Shown: piece after piece, positions 43,297 through 53,105 of the stretch
How the letters are laid out: every line of letters begins with the position of its first letter
How positions within the stretch are numbered: position 1 is the stretch's first letter
Origin: an uncultured Granulosicoccaceae bacterium
Lineage (GTDB): Bacteria > Pseudomonadota > Gammaproteobacteria > Granulosicoccales > Granulosicoccaceae
DNA: 64,000 bases
NCBI GenBank assembly: GCA_937920585.1
Contig: CAKZSB010000144.1
Location: forward strand, 1-64,000
Reading direction: 5' to 3'
Notes under the pieces: generated by a model
Databases searched by the model: none
Told to the model about the DNA's origin: nothing
What the model saw: the letters and a program-made list of their open reading frames with translations, nothing else
Made by a program: the position numbers and the translations under genes

Positions 43297-43833
43297 TCAG
43301 TCTGACTTTTCTTCTGCGCTCGTCGACCCGCCGTCGACAACCGACCAGCTTACGGCAGCAGCAAAGTGACCTGGCCCCTCGGCCAGGCGCAGTCGCGAGG
43401 TACGAGCCGCCGGTGTCGCCATACGCATGGGCGAATCCGGACGACGGCGCTCATCGAGCTGGCTGATTGTGCCATCCAGTTCACAGGTGATGATCATTCC
43501 GGTGTGAACCGTCTCGAGCAGGTCGGCAACGCCGCAAACAACGGGCAAATCCAGCTCATACGAGGCTTGTTTCAGTAATGCGTGGTTGTCTTCGCTGGCA
43601 ACGATTACGCCGCGCAGCATTGACAGCGAGGGACGCCAGGATGGCTGGTACGTGCTGGCGATCATGATGTCGCCCTCGCGCAAAGCATCGAGTTCGGATT
43701 CATCGTGGACCACCCGTGCTGTGCCGCACGCCGCGCGCGCGACACCGATGGATTGGCCAGCCAATCTCGTTTCACCGGAGTTACAGAACCCCAGTGCTGA
43801 AGTCAATCTGTTTAGTGCAAATTCCGACATCAT
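43297..43833 (-). CDS. Stand-alone PEP-utiliser-like swivelling domain
   Basis: A 178-aa protein with the fold of the mobile His domain of PEP synthase and PPDK: GVARAACGTARVVHDE, GDIMIASTYQPSWRPSL, GVIVASEDNHALLKQASYELDLPVVCGV and an ending like GMIITCELDGTISQ. The usual TCHAAI loop is replaced by SEDNHALL, with His84 offset by about two residues from normal. It may have lost phosphotransfer. No PEP-binding or ATP-grasp gene is adjacent. It is divergent from the MMPL exporter gene. Confidence 0.72.
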   Translation of the reverse strand: MMSEFALNRLTSALGFCNSGETRLAGQSIGVARAACGTARVVHDESELDALREGDIMIASTYQPSWRPSLSMLRGVIVASEDNHALLKQASYELDLPVVCGVADLLETVHTGMIITCELDGTISQLDERRRPDSPMRMATPAARTSRLRLAEGPGHFAAAVSWSVVDGGSTSAEEKSD

Positions 43834-44227
43834 CTACCCCGCGCTGGAACGAATTTTCTTGCCTGGCTGCAATACCAGATCTGCTTATAAGTTGCGTCGC
43901 CGGCGAAGGTGGAAGCCTTTACTTGTCACCCTCTTCAATCAACAGTCGTCGCGGACGCACCACTTTTTCGGCGCAACGCCCGATTTCTGCAGTAACACCT
44001 TACTCTAAAGGCGTAAGCGCGTGGTTGAGATAAGGGTTAACCACAGTGTTTACCGTGTTCTGGCTATATACATTCTTTACAATGACATGTGATTGATTAA
44101 ACAAAATTTCGGCCTTACCATGCACGATGGTACGTGGGAGTCAATGCTGCGCTCTACCCGGCAGCGAGTCTCTGCTGCACCCGCCTCTGTCCCTGCGACA
44201 ACACAAAGATCAAAACGGAAAATCAAC
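43834..44227. promoter_or_regulatory. Divergent region before the MMPL exporter
   Basis: Holds the palindrome GGTTAACC and an AT-rich patch (TTTACAAT near 44076-44083) that may be a -10 for the exporter. An in-frame TTG (44093) and several ATGs occur, but the residues they would add do not look like an MMPL N-terminus. No other gene is seen. Confidence 0.45.
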
Positions 44228-46549
44228 GTGCTAAATGGCTATATGCAGTGGCTCACCCGTCACCCGGTAATCGCCCTTCTCATCAGTTTTGTCGCAGTTT
44301 TCGCGCTCGCATCCGGCGGGCAGCGACTAAGTTTCACTAACGACTACGAAGTCTTTTTTGGCGAACAGAATCCGCAGCTGCAGGCGTTTCAGCAATTGCA
44401 GGAAACCTACACCAAAAACGACAATATCCTGATCATGCTGGAACCGTCGGGCGGCGACGTATTTACCCCCGAAACCTTGAAGGCCGTGCTCGATCTAACC
44501 GAGCAAGCCTGGCAAACCCCCTACTCCACCCGCGTAGACTCACTCAGTAATTTCCAGTACACCTACGCCGAGGAAGACGATCTGATCGTGACAGATCTGA
44601 TCGAAGACCCGGATTCAATTGATGACGCACAGATGCAGCAGCTGCGCGAAATTGCACTGGCGCAACCGCTGCTGGTCAACCGCCTGCTTTCACCGAGCGC
44701 CGATGTAACCGGACTCAACATCACCTTCGAGTTGCCCAATGCTGATCCGTTTGCCGAGTCGAGCGAGATCATGGCCTACATCGATGCCACACTGGCTGAC
44801 ATCGAGCAACGCTACCCCTCCATTAAAACTGCAAAGACAGGTGTTGTCGTGATGAATAAGGCCTTCCCCGAGGCCTCGTTCAAGGACATGAGCACGCTGA
44901 TTCCAGCCGCCTTTCTGGTGATCCTGATCGGCTTCCTGCTATTTACCCGAAACATCTGGGGCACGGTTGCCTCGCTCATCGTGATGATTATGTCGATCGC
45001 CGCGGCAATGGGCACTGCAGGCTGGATGGGTATTGTGTTAACCCCTCCATCAGCATCGGCGCCAACGCTCATACTGACACTGGCGGTGGCGGACTGCGTG
45101 CATTTTCTGGTCACAATGTTCCAGCAAATGCGCGCCGGCTCAGACAAGCTGGCCGCGATACGCGAGAGCATACGGCTCAACTTCAACCCGATTTTCCTGA
45201 CCTCGCTGACTACCTCAATCGGTTTTCTGAGCATGAATTTCAGCGACTCACCACCGTTTCGCGACCTCGGCACCATCACTGCCATTGGCGTGATGTACGC
45301 GTTTTTTCTGTCGATATTCTTTCTGCCGGCCTTGATGGCATTGCTGCCGGTGAAAGTGAAAGCACGAGTCAGCAACAAGTCTACCCTGATGGACCGGTTC
45401 GCTAATTTCGTGTTGCGCTCACACAGGTTTCTGTTCTGGTCGGTGGGCCTTTTGATCATTGGCCTGATCGCAATGCTGCCGCGAAATGAATTGAACGATG
45501 TGTTCGTCAACTACTTCGATGAAACACTCCCCTTTCGTGCCGAAACCGATCTAATTACAGAGAAACTCAGCGGCATGTACTTCGTTGACTATTCGCTGGA
45601 CTCAAAAGAAGAAAGCGGCATAAACCAGCCCGAATATCTGCAACAGCTCGAGGCGTTCGAAAACTGGCTCACCGAGCAACCGGAAGTTCTGCATGTCAAT
45701 GCGATGTCTGAGGTGTTTCGGCGTTTGAACAAGAACATGCATGCCGACGACCAAAGCTACTATCGAATACCCGAAAGCCGTGACCTCGCGGCCCAGTACC
45801 TGTTGATGTACGAGATGTCCCTGCCCTATGGACTGGATTTAAACAATCAGCTCAATATCGACAAGTCGGCCACCCGCCTGACAGCATCACTGCAAACGAT
45901 ATCGACCAAACAAATGATCGCCTTCGAGAAAAGAGTCGCCGACTGGATGGAGACAAACACGCCGCAGCTCAAAAGCGAAGGCTCCAGCCCGACTGTTATG
46001 TTCTCGCATATCTCGAAACGAAATATTCTCAGCATGCTCAGCGGCACGACCATCGCACTGGTGCTGATTTCCGTCGTGTTGATAATTGCCCTGCGCTCAC
46101 TGAAGTTCGGCTTGTTAAGCCTTATCCCGAATCTAGTGCCCGCCGGTATGGCATTTGGACTCTGGGCGATCACAGTCGGTCAGATCGGCCTGGCGGTGTC
46201 TGTGGTGGTTGCAATGACGCTGGGTATCGTGGTTGATGATACGATTCATTTTCTCAGTAAGTATCTTCGCGCAAGGCGCGAGCAGGGAATGAACACAGAA
46301 GACGCAATACGCTACGCCTTCAATACCGTTGGCGTCGCCTTGCTGATTACCACGGTGATTTTGACAGCAGGGTTCATGATACTGGCGCAATCAACGTTTC
46401 TGGTGAACGCCAACATGGGTCTGTTGACCGCTATCACGATCTGTATCGCCCTGTTCGTCGACTTTCTCTTTTTGCCACCGTTGCTCATGCGTATTGATCG
46501 CGACGATCAATCCGAATCAGCACCGCTCCCATCCGCCTCAGCGGCCTGA
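44228..46549 (+). CDS. MMPL/RND-family lipid exporter
   Basis: A large membrane protein (773 aa from the chosen start) with the RND/MMPL layout: one N-terminal helix, a periplasmic loop, five helices (LIPAAFLVILIGFLLFTRN, then TLILTLAVADCVHFL), a second loop and five more. It lacks the heavy-metal charge motif. The start is uncertain. GTG 44228 with GGAAAA upstream is preferred over TTG 44093 and ATG 44120, 44144 or 44243. First gene of a four-gene operon with a LolA-like periplasmic protein and an outer-membrane candidate, so lipid or hydrophobic cargo export is inferred. Confidence 0.85.
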   Translation: MLNGYMQWLTRHPVIALLISFVAVFALASGGQRLSFTNDYEVFFGEQNPQLQAFQQLQETYTKNDNILIMLEPSGGDVFTPETLKAVLDLTEQAWQTPYSTRVDSLSNFQYTYAEEDDLIVTDLIEDPDSIDDAQMQQLREIALAQPLLVNRLLSPSADVTGLNITFELPNADPFAESSEIMAYIDATLADIEQRYPSIKTAKTGVVVMNKAFPEASFKDMSTLIPAAFLVILIGFLLFTRNIWGTVASLIVMIMSIAAAMGTAGWMGIVLTPPSASAPTLILTLAVADCVHFLVTMFQQMRAGSDKLAAIRESIRLNFNPIFLTSLTTSIGFLSMNFSDSPPFRDLGTITAIGVMYAFFLSIFFLPALMALLPVKVKARVSNKSTLMDRFANFVLRSHRFLFWSVGLLIIGLIAMLPRNELNDVFVNYFDETLPFRAETDLITEKLSGMYFVDYSLDSKEESGINQPEYLQQLEAFENWLTEQPEVLHVNAMSEVFRRLNKNMHADDQSYYRIPESRDLAAQYLLMYEMSLPYGLDLNNQLNIDKSATRLTASLQTISTKQMIAFEKRVADWMETNTPQLKSEGSSPTVMFSHISKRNILSMLSGTTIALVLISVVLIIALRSLKFGLLSLIPNLVPAGMAFGLWAITVGQIGLAVSVVVAMTLGIVVDDTIHFLSKYLRARREQGMNTEDAIRYAFNTVGVALLITTVILTAGFMILAQSTFLVNANMGLLTAITICIALFVDFLFLPPLLMRIDRDDQSESAPLPSASAA

Positions 46550-46574
46550 TTACACTACGAATCGCCGGATAATC

Positions 46575-47372
46575 ATGATGAAACTAACTGGACTTAGTGC
46601 GTTTACCCTGCTGGCAGCCACGATGGTGATGCCGTTTGCTGCAAACGCTGAAACTGCCGAAGAAAAGGGCCTTGCCATCGCCATAGAGAGCGACAAGCGC
46701 GATCAGGGCTACGTCGACAGCACTTCCGACATGCGTATGATATTGCGGAATCGCGCCGGCAAGGAAAGCACCAGAACCATGCGTGCGCTTTCTCTGGAAG
46801 TTGAAGGCGATGGCGACAAAAGCCTGTCGGTGTTCGATGAACCCGCTGATGTGAAAGGCACTGCCAGCCTGACCTGGGCGCATTCAACCAAGCCAGATGA
46901 GCAATGGCTCTACCTGCCGGCATTGAAACGCGTGAAGCGAATTTCCTCGAAAAATAAATCCGGTCCGTTCATGGGCAGCGAGTTCGCATTCGAGGATATC
47001 GGCTCACAGGAAGTGGACAAATACTCCTACAAATACCTTGGCGATGAAGTAATCGACGGCGCAGATGCATTCATCGTTGAACGGATTCCGCTCGACAAGA
47101 ACAGCGGCTATAAAAAGCAGGTCAGCTGGATCGAAAAGGAGCGCTACATCATGTTGAAGGTTGACTACTACGATCGCAAAAACGCCCTGCTGAAGACGCT
47201 TGTCCCGAGTGAATACGAACAGTACCTTGATAAATTCTGGCGCCCACTGCGCATGGAGATGACCAACCACCAGTCGGGCAAATCAACCACGCTGACCTTC
47301 GCCAATTATAAGTTTCAAACCGGCCTGAAAGACGCAGACTTCAACAAGAACGCTCTCAAACGGATGAGATAA
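46575..47372 (+). CDS. LolA-like outer-membrane lipid-sorting protein
   Basis: A 265-aa periplasmic protein; ATG 46575 (or 46578) gives a clear signal peptide ending AANA. The mature part (DMRMILRNRAGKESTRTMRALSLE, WLYLPALKRVKRISSKNKSGPFMGSEFAFEDI, KQVSWIEKERYIMLKVDYY) is the half-barrel LolA-like family found next to RND exporters. It may shuttle lipid between the exporter and outer membrane. The next gene begins at the base after its TAA stop. Confidence 0.86.
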   Translation: MMKLTGLSAFTLLAATMVMPFAANAETAEEKGLAIAIESDKRDQGYVDSTSDMRMILRNRAGKESTRTMRALSLEVEGDGDKSLSVFDEPADVKGTASLTWAHSTKPDEQWLYLPALKRVKRISSKNKSGPFMGSEFAFEDIGSQEVDKYSYKYLGDEVIDGADAFIVERIPLDKNSGYKKQVSWIEKERYIMLKVDYYDRKNALLKTLVPSEYEQYLDKFWRPLRMEMTNHQSGKSTTLTFANYKFQTGLKDADFNKNALKRMR

Positions 47373-48647
47373 ATGGCGGGCATGTGCTTGCGTCACACAG
47401 GGATACTGCCAGTTCTGGCACTGTTGAGTAGCGCCGCGGCTGCAGACTGGCGCGGTAATGTGGGCTATGAGTTCAGTTATTTCCCCGAGACATCGCAATC
47501 GCAGGACAACTGGCAAACCAGTTCCTCGGTTGCGGCCGATATCGAGTACTACCGCGACCTGTCTGACGAGGTCAGCTTCACGGTACGCCCTTTTGTTCGG
47601 CTCGATCAGCGCGATGACGAACGAAGCCATGCCGATATCCGCGAACTCGTGCTGACGACCGTTGGCGATAACTGGGAATTCAACGGCGGTATCGATACTG
47701 TATTCTGGGGCGTAACCGAATCCAGACATCTGGTCGATGTGATCAACCAGACCGACAACGTCGATGGCGTCGATGGCGAGGACAAACTTGGCCAGGTGAT
47801 GCTTAACCTGAAGCTGTTTCGAGATTCGGGTGACTACGAGTTCTACCTGCTACCCCATTTTCGCGAACGCACCTTCCCTGGCGCAGACGGCCGTCCGTTT
47901 ATCGGCGCCGTAGTCGACACCGACGCCGTGCAGTATCAGTCCAGCGACCGCTCCGATCACATCGACACCGCCGTGCGCTGGAGCCGCAGCTTCGATTTTT
48001 GGGATCTCGGGCTGCATTATTTTTATGGCACCGCACGTGATCCGGTATTGATTCCGCAATTGCGTGGCGAGTCGGTGGCGTTGATTCCACGCTATATACT
48101 GATGGATCAGATCGGACTGGACGCTCAGGGTTTGTACGATGACTGGTTGCTAAAAACCGAAATCGTGCACCGCAGTGGCCGTGAACTGGATGATCACATC
48201 GAACTGGTTACCGGCTTTGAGTACACTTTCGTGGGACTGCTGGCTGGCCTGCAGGAAAATGACATCATCTCGAGCGAGAAGTGTCTGGCTGAAGATGCCG
48301 GTATGCTTCGCCGCCTGATCTGCAACGATCGTATGGATCTGGGTATCGTCGTGGAATTCCTGTGGGATGAGCGCAGCGACAACGCAGGCCATCCGTTTCA
48401 GCGTGATTTACTAACCGGTTTTCGTTTTGCACTGAACGACGAGCAATCGACCGATGCACTGCTAGGCGTGGTTCAGGACCTCGACGGTGGCGCCACCACT
48501 TTGTCGCTTGAAGCCAGCAGACGCATTTTTGATTCGTTCAGGCTCGGCGTGGAGACGCGAATTTTTGCCAACACCGACGATGACCCGGCGCTCAATGCAT
48601 TTCGCGACGAGAGCTTTATTCGCCTCGATCTAAGCTATTTCTTCTGA
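47373..48647 (+). CDS. Outer-membrane beta-barrel-like protein of the MMPL operon
   Basis: A 424-aa protein with a signal peptide (cleaved after the SSAAAA segment, about residue 28) and alternating aromatic/hydrophobic strands throughout. It ends in LDLSYFF, a classic C-terminal aromatic residue of outer-membrane barrels. DUF1302-like or alginate-porin-like appearance only; no firm family. It abuts the LolA-like gene and is followed 12 bp later by a small unknown gene. It is probably the outer-membrane exit or receptor for the exporter cargo. Confidence 0.78.
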   Translation: MAGMCLRHTGILPVLALLSSAAAADWRGNVGYEFSYFPETSQSQDNWQTSSSVAADIEYYRDLSDEVSFTVRPFVRLDQRDDERSHADIRELVLTTVGDNWEFNGGIDTVFWGVTESRHLVDVINQTDNVDGVDGEDKLGQVMLNLKLFRDSGDYEFYLLPHFRERTFPGADGRPFIGAVVDTDAVQYQSSDRSDHIDTAVRWSRSFDFWDLGLHYFYGTARDPVLIPQLRGESVALIPRYILMDQIGLDAQGLYDDWLLKTEIVHRSGRELDDHIELVTGFEYTFVGLLAGLQENDIISSEKCLAEDAGMLRRLICNDRMDLGIVVEFLWDERSDNAGHPFQRDLLTGFRFALNDEQSTDALLGVVQDLDGGATTLSLEASRRIFDSFRLGVETRIFANTDDDPALNAFRDESFIRLDLSYFF

Positions 48648-48659
48648 TGGATACAACTG

Positions 48660-49100
48660 ATGCCTGACCCGATTCAGCAAACAGCGGCCCGCATCACAGG
48701 CGGCGACCACATCATGCTCGAACATCGTCTAAAACGCGATATGTTCGATGCCATCAAGCGGGTAAAACCCGCCATTGCGGAGGGCGTATCCATCGAGGAG
48801 GACGTCCTGAGCGGCCGCTTTTTTGAAACGCTAACACCTGCACTACAGGGCATTGCCGTCGTCAAACTGGAAAACGCAATATCGTACTACGATCGAATTG
48901 GCTGGCGCGATGCATGGCTTGAGATGCCACTGGAATCGGCGCTAAACGATTTTCAGCTCAGCAAGATCACCGAAAAAACAAAACCGTCCGATATGCACGA
49001 TATGTCGTATATCTCGCACAAGCACATCGAAAAGATGCTCGGCAAAATCGAGGCCGCGAAATTGTGGGAACAGTTGAAAGCCTGGCAACCGGATAGCTAG
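48660..49100 (+). CDS. Unknown 146-aa soluble protein ending the MMPL operon
   Basis: A 146-aa protein with no signal or membrane segment and a helical look (HRLKRDMFDAIKRVKPAIAEGVSIEEDVL, SYISHKHIEKMLGKIEAAKLWEQL). Not recognised. Its place 12 bp behind the barrel gene suggests a cytosolic adaptor or regulator of the exporter (inference). An alternative start at ATG 48714 would shorten it by 18 residues. Confidence 0.66.
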   Translation: MPDPIQQTAARITGGDHIMLEHRLKRDMFDAIKRVKPAIAEGVSIEEDVLSGRFFETLTPALQGIAVVKLENAISYYDRIGWRDAWLEMPLESALNDFQLSKITEKTKPSDMHDMSYISHKHIEKMLGKIEAAKLWEQLKAWQPDS

Positions 49101-49121
49101 TGACCAAACAAACGAGCACTG

Positions 49122-51077
49122 CTAACTCTGCAGCTCTACTCTGTTGGCAAAGTGCTCGAGTGCCTCTGGATTAGCCAGTGCCTCACGGTTTTTCACCGGA
49201 TCGCCGTGCACGATATTTCGAACCGCCAACTCAACGATTTTGCCACTCTTGGTACGAGGAATATCTGCCACGCTAACCACTCTCGCCGGTACGTGACGCG
49301 GTGTGGTATTGCGGCGAATATGCTGTTGTATTTTCGTTATCAGCGCCTCATCAAGTTTTATTGATTCACGCAGTTTTACAAACAGCACCACCCGGGTATC
49401 CTGCTGCCACTGCTGCCCAATCACCATCGATTCGAGCACTTCGTCCAGCTGTTCTACCTGGCGATAAATTTCCGCTGTGCCAATTCGAACACCACCGGGA
49501 TTGAGCACTGCATCGGAGCGGCCAAAGATCACCATGCCGCCACGTTGATTTAACTCAACAAAATCACCATGACACCATATGTTTTTAAACCGTTCAAAAT
49601 ACGCCTGGTGGTATTTTTGCCCGTCCTCGTCATTCCAGAAACCGATCGGCATGCTGGGGAAACTGCGAGTACAGACCAGCTCACCTTTTTCGCCGAGTAC
49701 GGCTTTGCCGCTATCATCATAGACGTTAGTCGCCATGCCCAGCATCAGGCACTGTAACTCACCTCGATATACCGGCAAGCCAGGATGACCACCGGCAAAA
49801 CACGCCAGTATGTCAGTGCCACCCGATACTGATGACAAACAAACATCATTTTTTACCGAGCTATAGATGTAGTCAAAGCTCTCCGGCGCCAGCGGCGAGC
49901 CCGTCGATAGTATCGCTCTGACCGCACTGAGATCATGGGTCTGGCGCGGGGCGATACCCTCTTTGGCGATCGCATCGATGTATTTGGCCGAGGTGCCAAA
50001 AATATCCGTTCGTTGCTGCTCGGCATAGTCGAAGAGCACATTGGCATTCGGGTAAAAAGGCGAACCGTCGTAGAGCATCAGCGTGGCGCCGGATGCCAGG
50101 CCACTCACCAGCCAGTTCCACATCATCCAGCCACAGGTTGTAAAGTAGAAAAGTCGATCGTCCGGTTTTACATCGCAGTGCAGCTGATGCTCCTTCAGGT
50201 GCTGCAACAGCGTGCCGCCCGCACCATGCACAATGCACTTGGGCACTCCTGTGGTTCCGGAGGAGTACATCACATAGAGCGGATGATCAAATGGAAGCTG
50301 TTCAAAGCGCAGTTCTGCGCCCTGGTTCGCCTGCAATAACTCACCATAAGCCACACCATCAGCAAGCGACGGCTGGGTGAGTGCCGCTGGATCTTCAAAG
50401 GGAATCACGACACTGTGTGTCACTGTGGGCAAGGCCTCGAGAAATTCGCGAACCTTTGCAAGCGAATCGTGAAACTTGCCGTTGTATCGATAACCGCTGG
50501 CGGTAAATAGTACTTTGGGTTCTATCTGTCCGAACCGATCAACGACTCCCTGCACGCCAAAATCAGGTGAACAAGACGACCAGACCGCACCAATACTGGT
50601 TGCAGCAAGCATTGCCACCACCGCTTCAGGCATGTTGGGCAAGAACCCGACAACGCGATCGCCAGATTCCACACCCATGCCACGCAGGCCCTTTGCGACG
50701 GCTGCCACCTGGGATCGCAATGTGTCCCGACTCAGGCTGCGCGTCTGTGTATCTTCCGAACGAAACACCAGCGCCTCACCTGCTCCGGTATAACGCAGCA
50801 GGTTCTCGGCAAAATTCAGACGCGCCTGCGGAAACCATTTGGCACCCGGCATTTTGTCACCATCGACCAGAACGCTGTCGCCTCGCTCGCTGCCAACGAC
50901 CCCGCAGAATTCCCAGATGCCAGACCAGAATCCGGACGGGTCTTCGATTGACCAGCGATGCAAAGAGGAATAATCATTGAATGGCTGTGCGACCTGTGCA
51001 CTCATTTCGCTTTCGAAACGGGCCATATTGCTCGATTGAATCCGGATGTCAGAAGGTATCCAGAGTGGCTCGGTCAT
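49122..51077 (-). CDS. acsA: Acetoacetate-CoA ligase
   Basis: A 651-aa adenylate-forming ligase that activates acetoacetate with ATP and CoA. The AMP motif [15 protein letters not shown], the Gly-rich GTSAKYID region and the C-terminal [14 protein letters not shown] Lys are intact, and the length is that of acetoacetyl-CoA synthetases rather than acetyl-CoA synthetases. It is the last gene of a three-gene unit behind the AhpD-like gene (46 bp). It would use ketone bodies or leucine-derived acetoacetate, in line with isocitrate lyase and fatty acid oxidation here. Confidence 0.92.
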   Translation of the reverse strand: MTEPLWIPSDIRIQSSNMARFESEMSAQVAQPFNDYSSLHRWSIEDPSGFWSGIWEFCGVVGSERGDSVLVDGDKMPGAKWFPQARLNFAENLLRYTGAGEALVFRSEDTQTRSLSRDTLRSQVAAVAKGLRGMGVESGDRVVGFLPNMPEAVVAMLAATSIGAVWSSCSPDFGVQGVVDRFGQIEPKVLFTASGYRYNGKFHDSLAKVREFLEALPTVTHSVVIPFEDPAALTQPSLADGVAYGELLQANQGAELRFEQLPFDHPLYVMYSSGTTGVPKCIVHGAGGTLLQHLKEHQLHCDVKPDDRLFYFTTCGWMMWNWLVSGLASGATLMLYDGSPFYPNANVLFDYAEQQRTDIFGTSAKYIDAIAKEGIAPRQTHDLSAVRAILSTGSPLAPESFDYIYSSVKNDVCLSSVSGGTDILACFAGGHPGLPVYRGELQCLMLGMATNVYDDSGKAVLGEKGELVCTRSFPSMPIGFWNDEDGQKYHQAYFERFKNIWCHGDFVELNQRGGMVIFGRSDAVLNPGGVRIGTAEIYRQVEQLDEVLESMVIGQQWQQDTRVVLFVKLRESIKLDEALITKIQQHIRRNTTPRHVPARVVSVADIPRTKSGKIVELAVRNIVHGDPVKNREALANPEALEHFANRVELQS

Positions 51078-51122
51078 GCTTTTACCTGTTACACGTGAAT
51101 CGACAGTAGGCGAGCAAGCAGG

Positions 51123-51689
51123 CTATCGCGCCATCGAATAAAATTCCCGATTGGGTCGCATGCCAGTGGCATTGGCCAGTCGATTCGACATGCCAAAAAA
51201 CGCGGCGATGCTTGCGATATCCCAGACATCTTCCTCGGAAAAGCCTTCTGCAATCAACGGTTGTGCATCATCTTTGGACAACTGGCCGGAGTGCAGCGCA
51301 ACTTTCATGGCGTAATCGAGCATGGCACGCTCGCGACTGGAGATATCAGCTTTGCGATAATTAGTCGCGACCTGATCGGACAATAACGGATTCTTTGAAT
51401 AGATTCTCAACAAGGCGCCATGCGCGATAACGCAATACTGGCACTCGTTGGCCGCACTGGTGGCCACGACAATCATTTCCCGATCGGCTTTGCTGAGCGA
51501 ACCTTCAGTTCGCAACATCAGGGCATCGTGATAGGCAAAAAATGCGCGAAACTCATCGGGTCTGCGCGCCAGACTGATGAAAACGTTGGGCACAAAGCCG
51601 GCTTTCTCCTGCACCTGTTCGATCTGCTCGCGGATATCCTGCGGCAAATCCGCAAGTTCGGGCAGCGGATAATCGTAGGGATCTGTCAC
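51123..51689 (-). CDS. AhpD-like peroxidase-related protein
   Basis: A 188-aa protein of the carboxymuconolactone decarboxylase/AhpD fold. The redox site is ECQYCVIAHG with Cys83, Cys86 and His90. The proteins named 'peroxidase-related' in this family reduce peroxides with their paired thiols. It sits between the PaaK-like ligase and acetoacetyl-CoA synthetase genes (spacings 27 and 46 bp), so it is probably co-transcribed, but a specific role with them is unclear. Confidence 0.84.
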   Translation of the reverse strand: MTDPYDYPLPELADLPQDIREQIEQVQEKAGFVPNVFISLARRPDEFRAFFAYHDALMLRTEGSLSKADREMIVVATSAANECQYCVIAHGALLRIYSKNPLLSDQVATNYRKADISSRERAMLDYAMKVALHSGQLSKDDAQPLIAEGFSEEDVWDIASIAAFFGMSNRLANATGMRPNREFYSMAR

Positions 51690-51716
51690 GTGTTTTTCCG
51701 ATCTTTGAGGGGATTT

Positions 51717-52958
51717 CTATTCGTAGCTGCGAATGTCGTCGATGACCTTGCCGTCGTTCGCAAGCGTGCCAGTGGCAACCAGCACAACTTCACCGCGCAG
51801 TTTGCAAACATCACGAATGCTGCCAGCAACGGCCTGTGCGAGCGATTCATCAGCATTCTCATGTTCACAGTGTAGTGTCATGGTGTCATTGACGCCTTCG
51901 CGGTCGACAACAAGCCTTGCCTTGCCGAGCTCGGGATGGCGTTCGAGAATCGCGGCGATTTGTTCCGGGCGCACAAACATGCCACGAATTTTGGTCGTCT
52001 GATCCGCGCGCCCCATCCAGCCGGCAATACGCATGTTCGTTCGACCGCAGGGACTCTCGCCCGGCATTACCGCCGACATATCACCGGTGGCGAATCGCAC
52101 CAGCGGGTAAGACTGCGAGAAGCTTGTCACCAGCACCTCACCTACCTCGCCGTCGTCAACCGGATCTCCGGTGCCCGGGCGCACGATTTCAACAATAACG
52201 TTTTCATCGACGATCAGTCCTTCCATTGCGTCGCTCTCATAGGCGATCAAGGCAACATCGGCGGTACCATAACTTTGCCGAACTTCGATGCCTGCATCGC
52301 GCAAATCATTGCGCAGTGAAGGCGGCAGAGCCTCTCCCCCCACCACGCCTCGCTTGAGACTGGACACATCTGCGCCCATCTCGGCAGCCTTGTCGAGAAT
52401 TATCTTGAGAAACGAAGGCGTGCCAGCGTAGACGGAAGGCTGCAGATCGGCGATGGTTGTCACCTGCAGTTCGGTTTGCCCAACCCCCGCGGCGAAGACC
52501 CCGCAGCCGATCGCCGCAGCACCGGATTCGAACATAAAACCCGCTGGTGTAAAGTGATAGGAAAACGTGTTGTGTACCAGGTCACCAGCGCGCACGCCGG
52601 CTGCAAACAGTGCGCGGCCCATGCGCCAGTAGTCAGGTACGTGGCCCTCGGGCTCGTAAATTGGCCCGGGAGATGAATAGACGCGTCGCATCTCGCCAGC
52701 CGCTGCAGTGGCGAGCCCGCCAAAGGGTCTGGCTCGCGCCTGACGTTGCATTAGCTCGTCCTTGCGAGTCACCGGCAGTCCAGCCAGCGCCTCGACGGAG
52801 GTGATCTCGGATGGGTCGACGTCAGCCAGCATTTCGCCATACGCCGGCGCGTTGTCTCGTGCAAAGGCTATCTGCTTTGGCAATTCCATTTGCACAGCGA
52901 GCCGGCGCGTCATCTCATCGCGTGTTTCCAGCTTGTCGAAATATTCAGGTAGTTGCAT
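51717..52958 (-). CDS. PaaK-like phenylacetate-CoA ligase-family protein
   Basis: A 413-aa adenylate-forming enzyme related to phenylacetate-CoA ligase. Motifs include RVYSSPGPIYEPEGH (a degenerate P-loop equivalent), SYGTADVALIAYES and KIRGMFVRPEQIAAIL. I start it at ATG 52958; an in-frame start at 53033 would overlap the divergent gene. It would form acyl-CoA or acyl-AMP from a carboxylic acid of unknown identity. First gene of the minus-strand unit ending with acetoacetyl-CoA synthetase. Confidence 0.84.
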   Translation of the reverse strand: MQLPEYFDKLETRDEMTRRLAVQMELPKQIAFARDNAPAYGEMLADVDPSEITSVEALAGLPVTRKDELMQRQARARPFGGLATAAAGEMRRVYSSPGPIYEPEGHVPDYWRMGRALFAAGVRAGDLVHNTFSYHFTPAGFMFESGAAAIGCGVFAAGVGQTELQVTTIADLQPSVYAGTPSFLKIILDKAAEMGADVSSLKRGVVGGEALPPSLRNDLRDAGIEVRQSYGTADVALIAYESDAMEGLIVDENVIVEIVRPGTGDPVDDGEVGEVLVTSFSQSYPLVRFATGDMSAVMPGESPCGRTNMRIAGWMGRADQTTKIRGMFVRPEQIAAILERHPELGKARLVVDREGVNDTMTLHCEHENADESLAQAVAGSIRDVCKLRGEVVLVATGTLANDGKVIDDIRSYE

Positions 52959-53105
52959 TAAGCAGTGGCCTCGTCCCGCATTCCGCGAACTGTAACACAA
53001 CAAAAAACGAAGGTTGCCTGCACGTAAAGACAAATGCCACCGATATTAACCTGCGGCTGGAAAATCGTGATAGCGTCACCCGAGCTCCTGCACCCGGGCA
53101 CCGAC

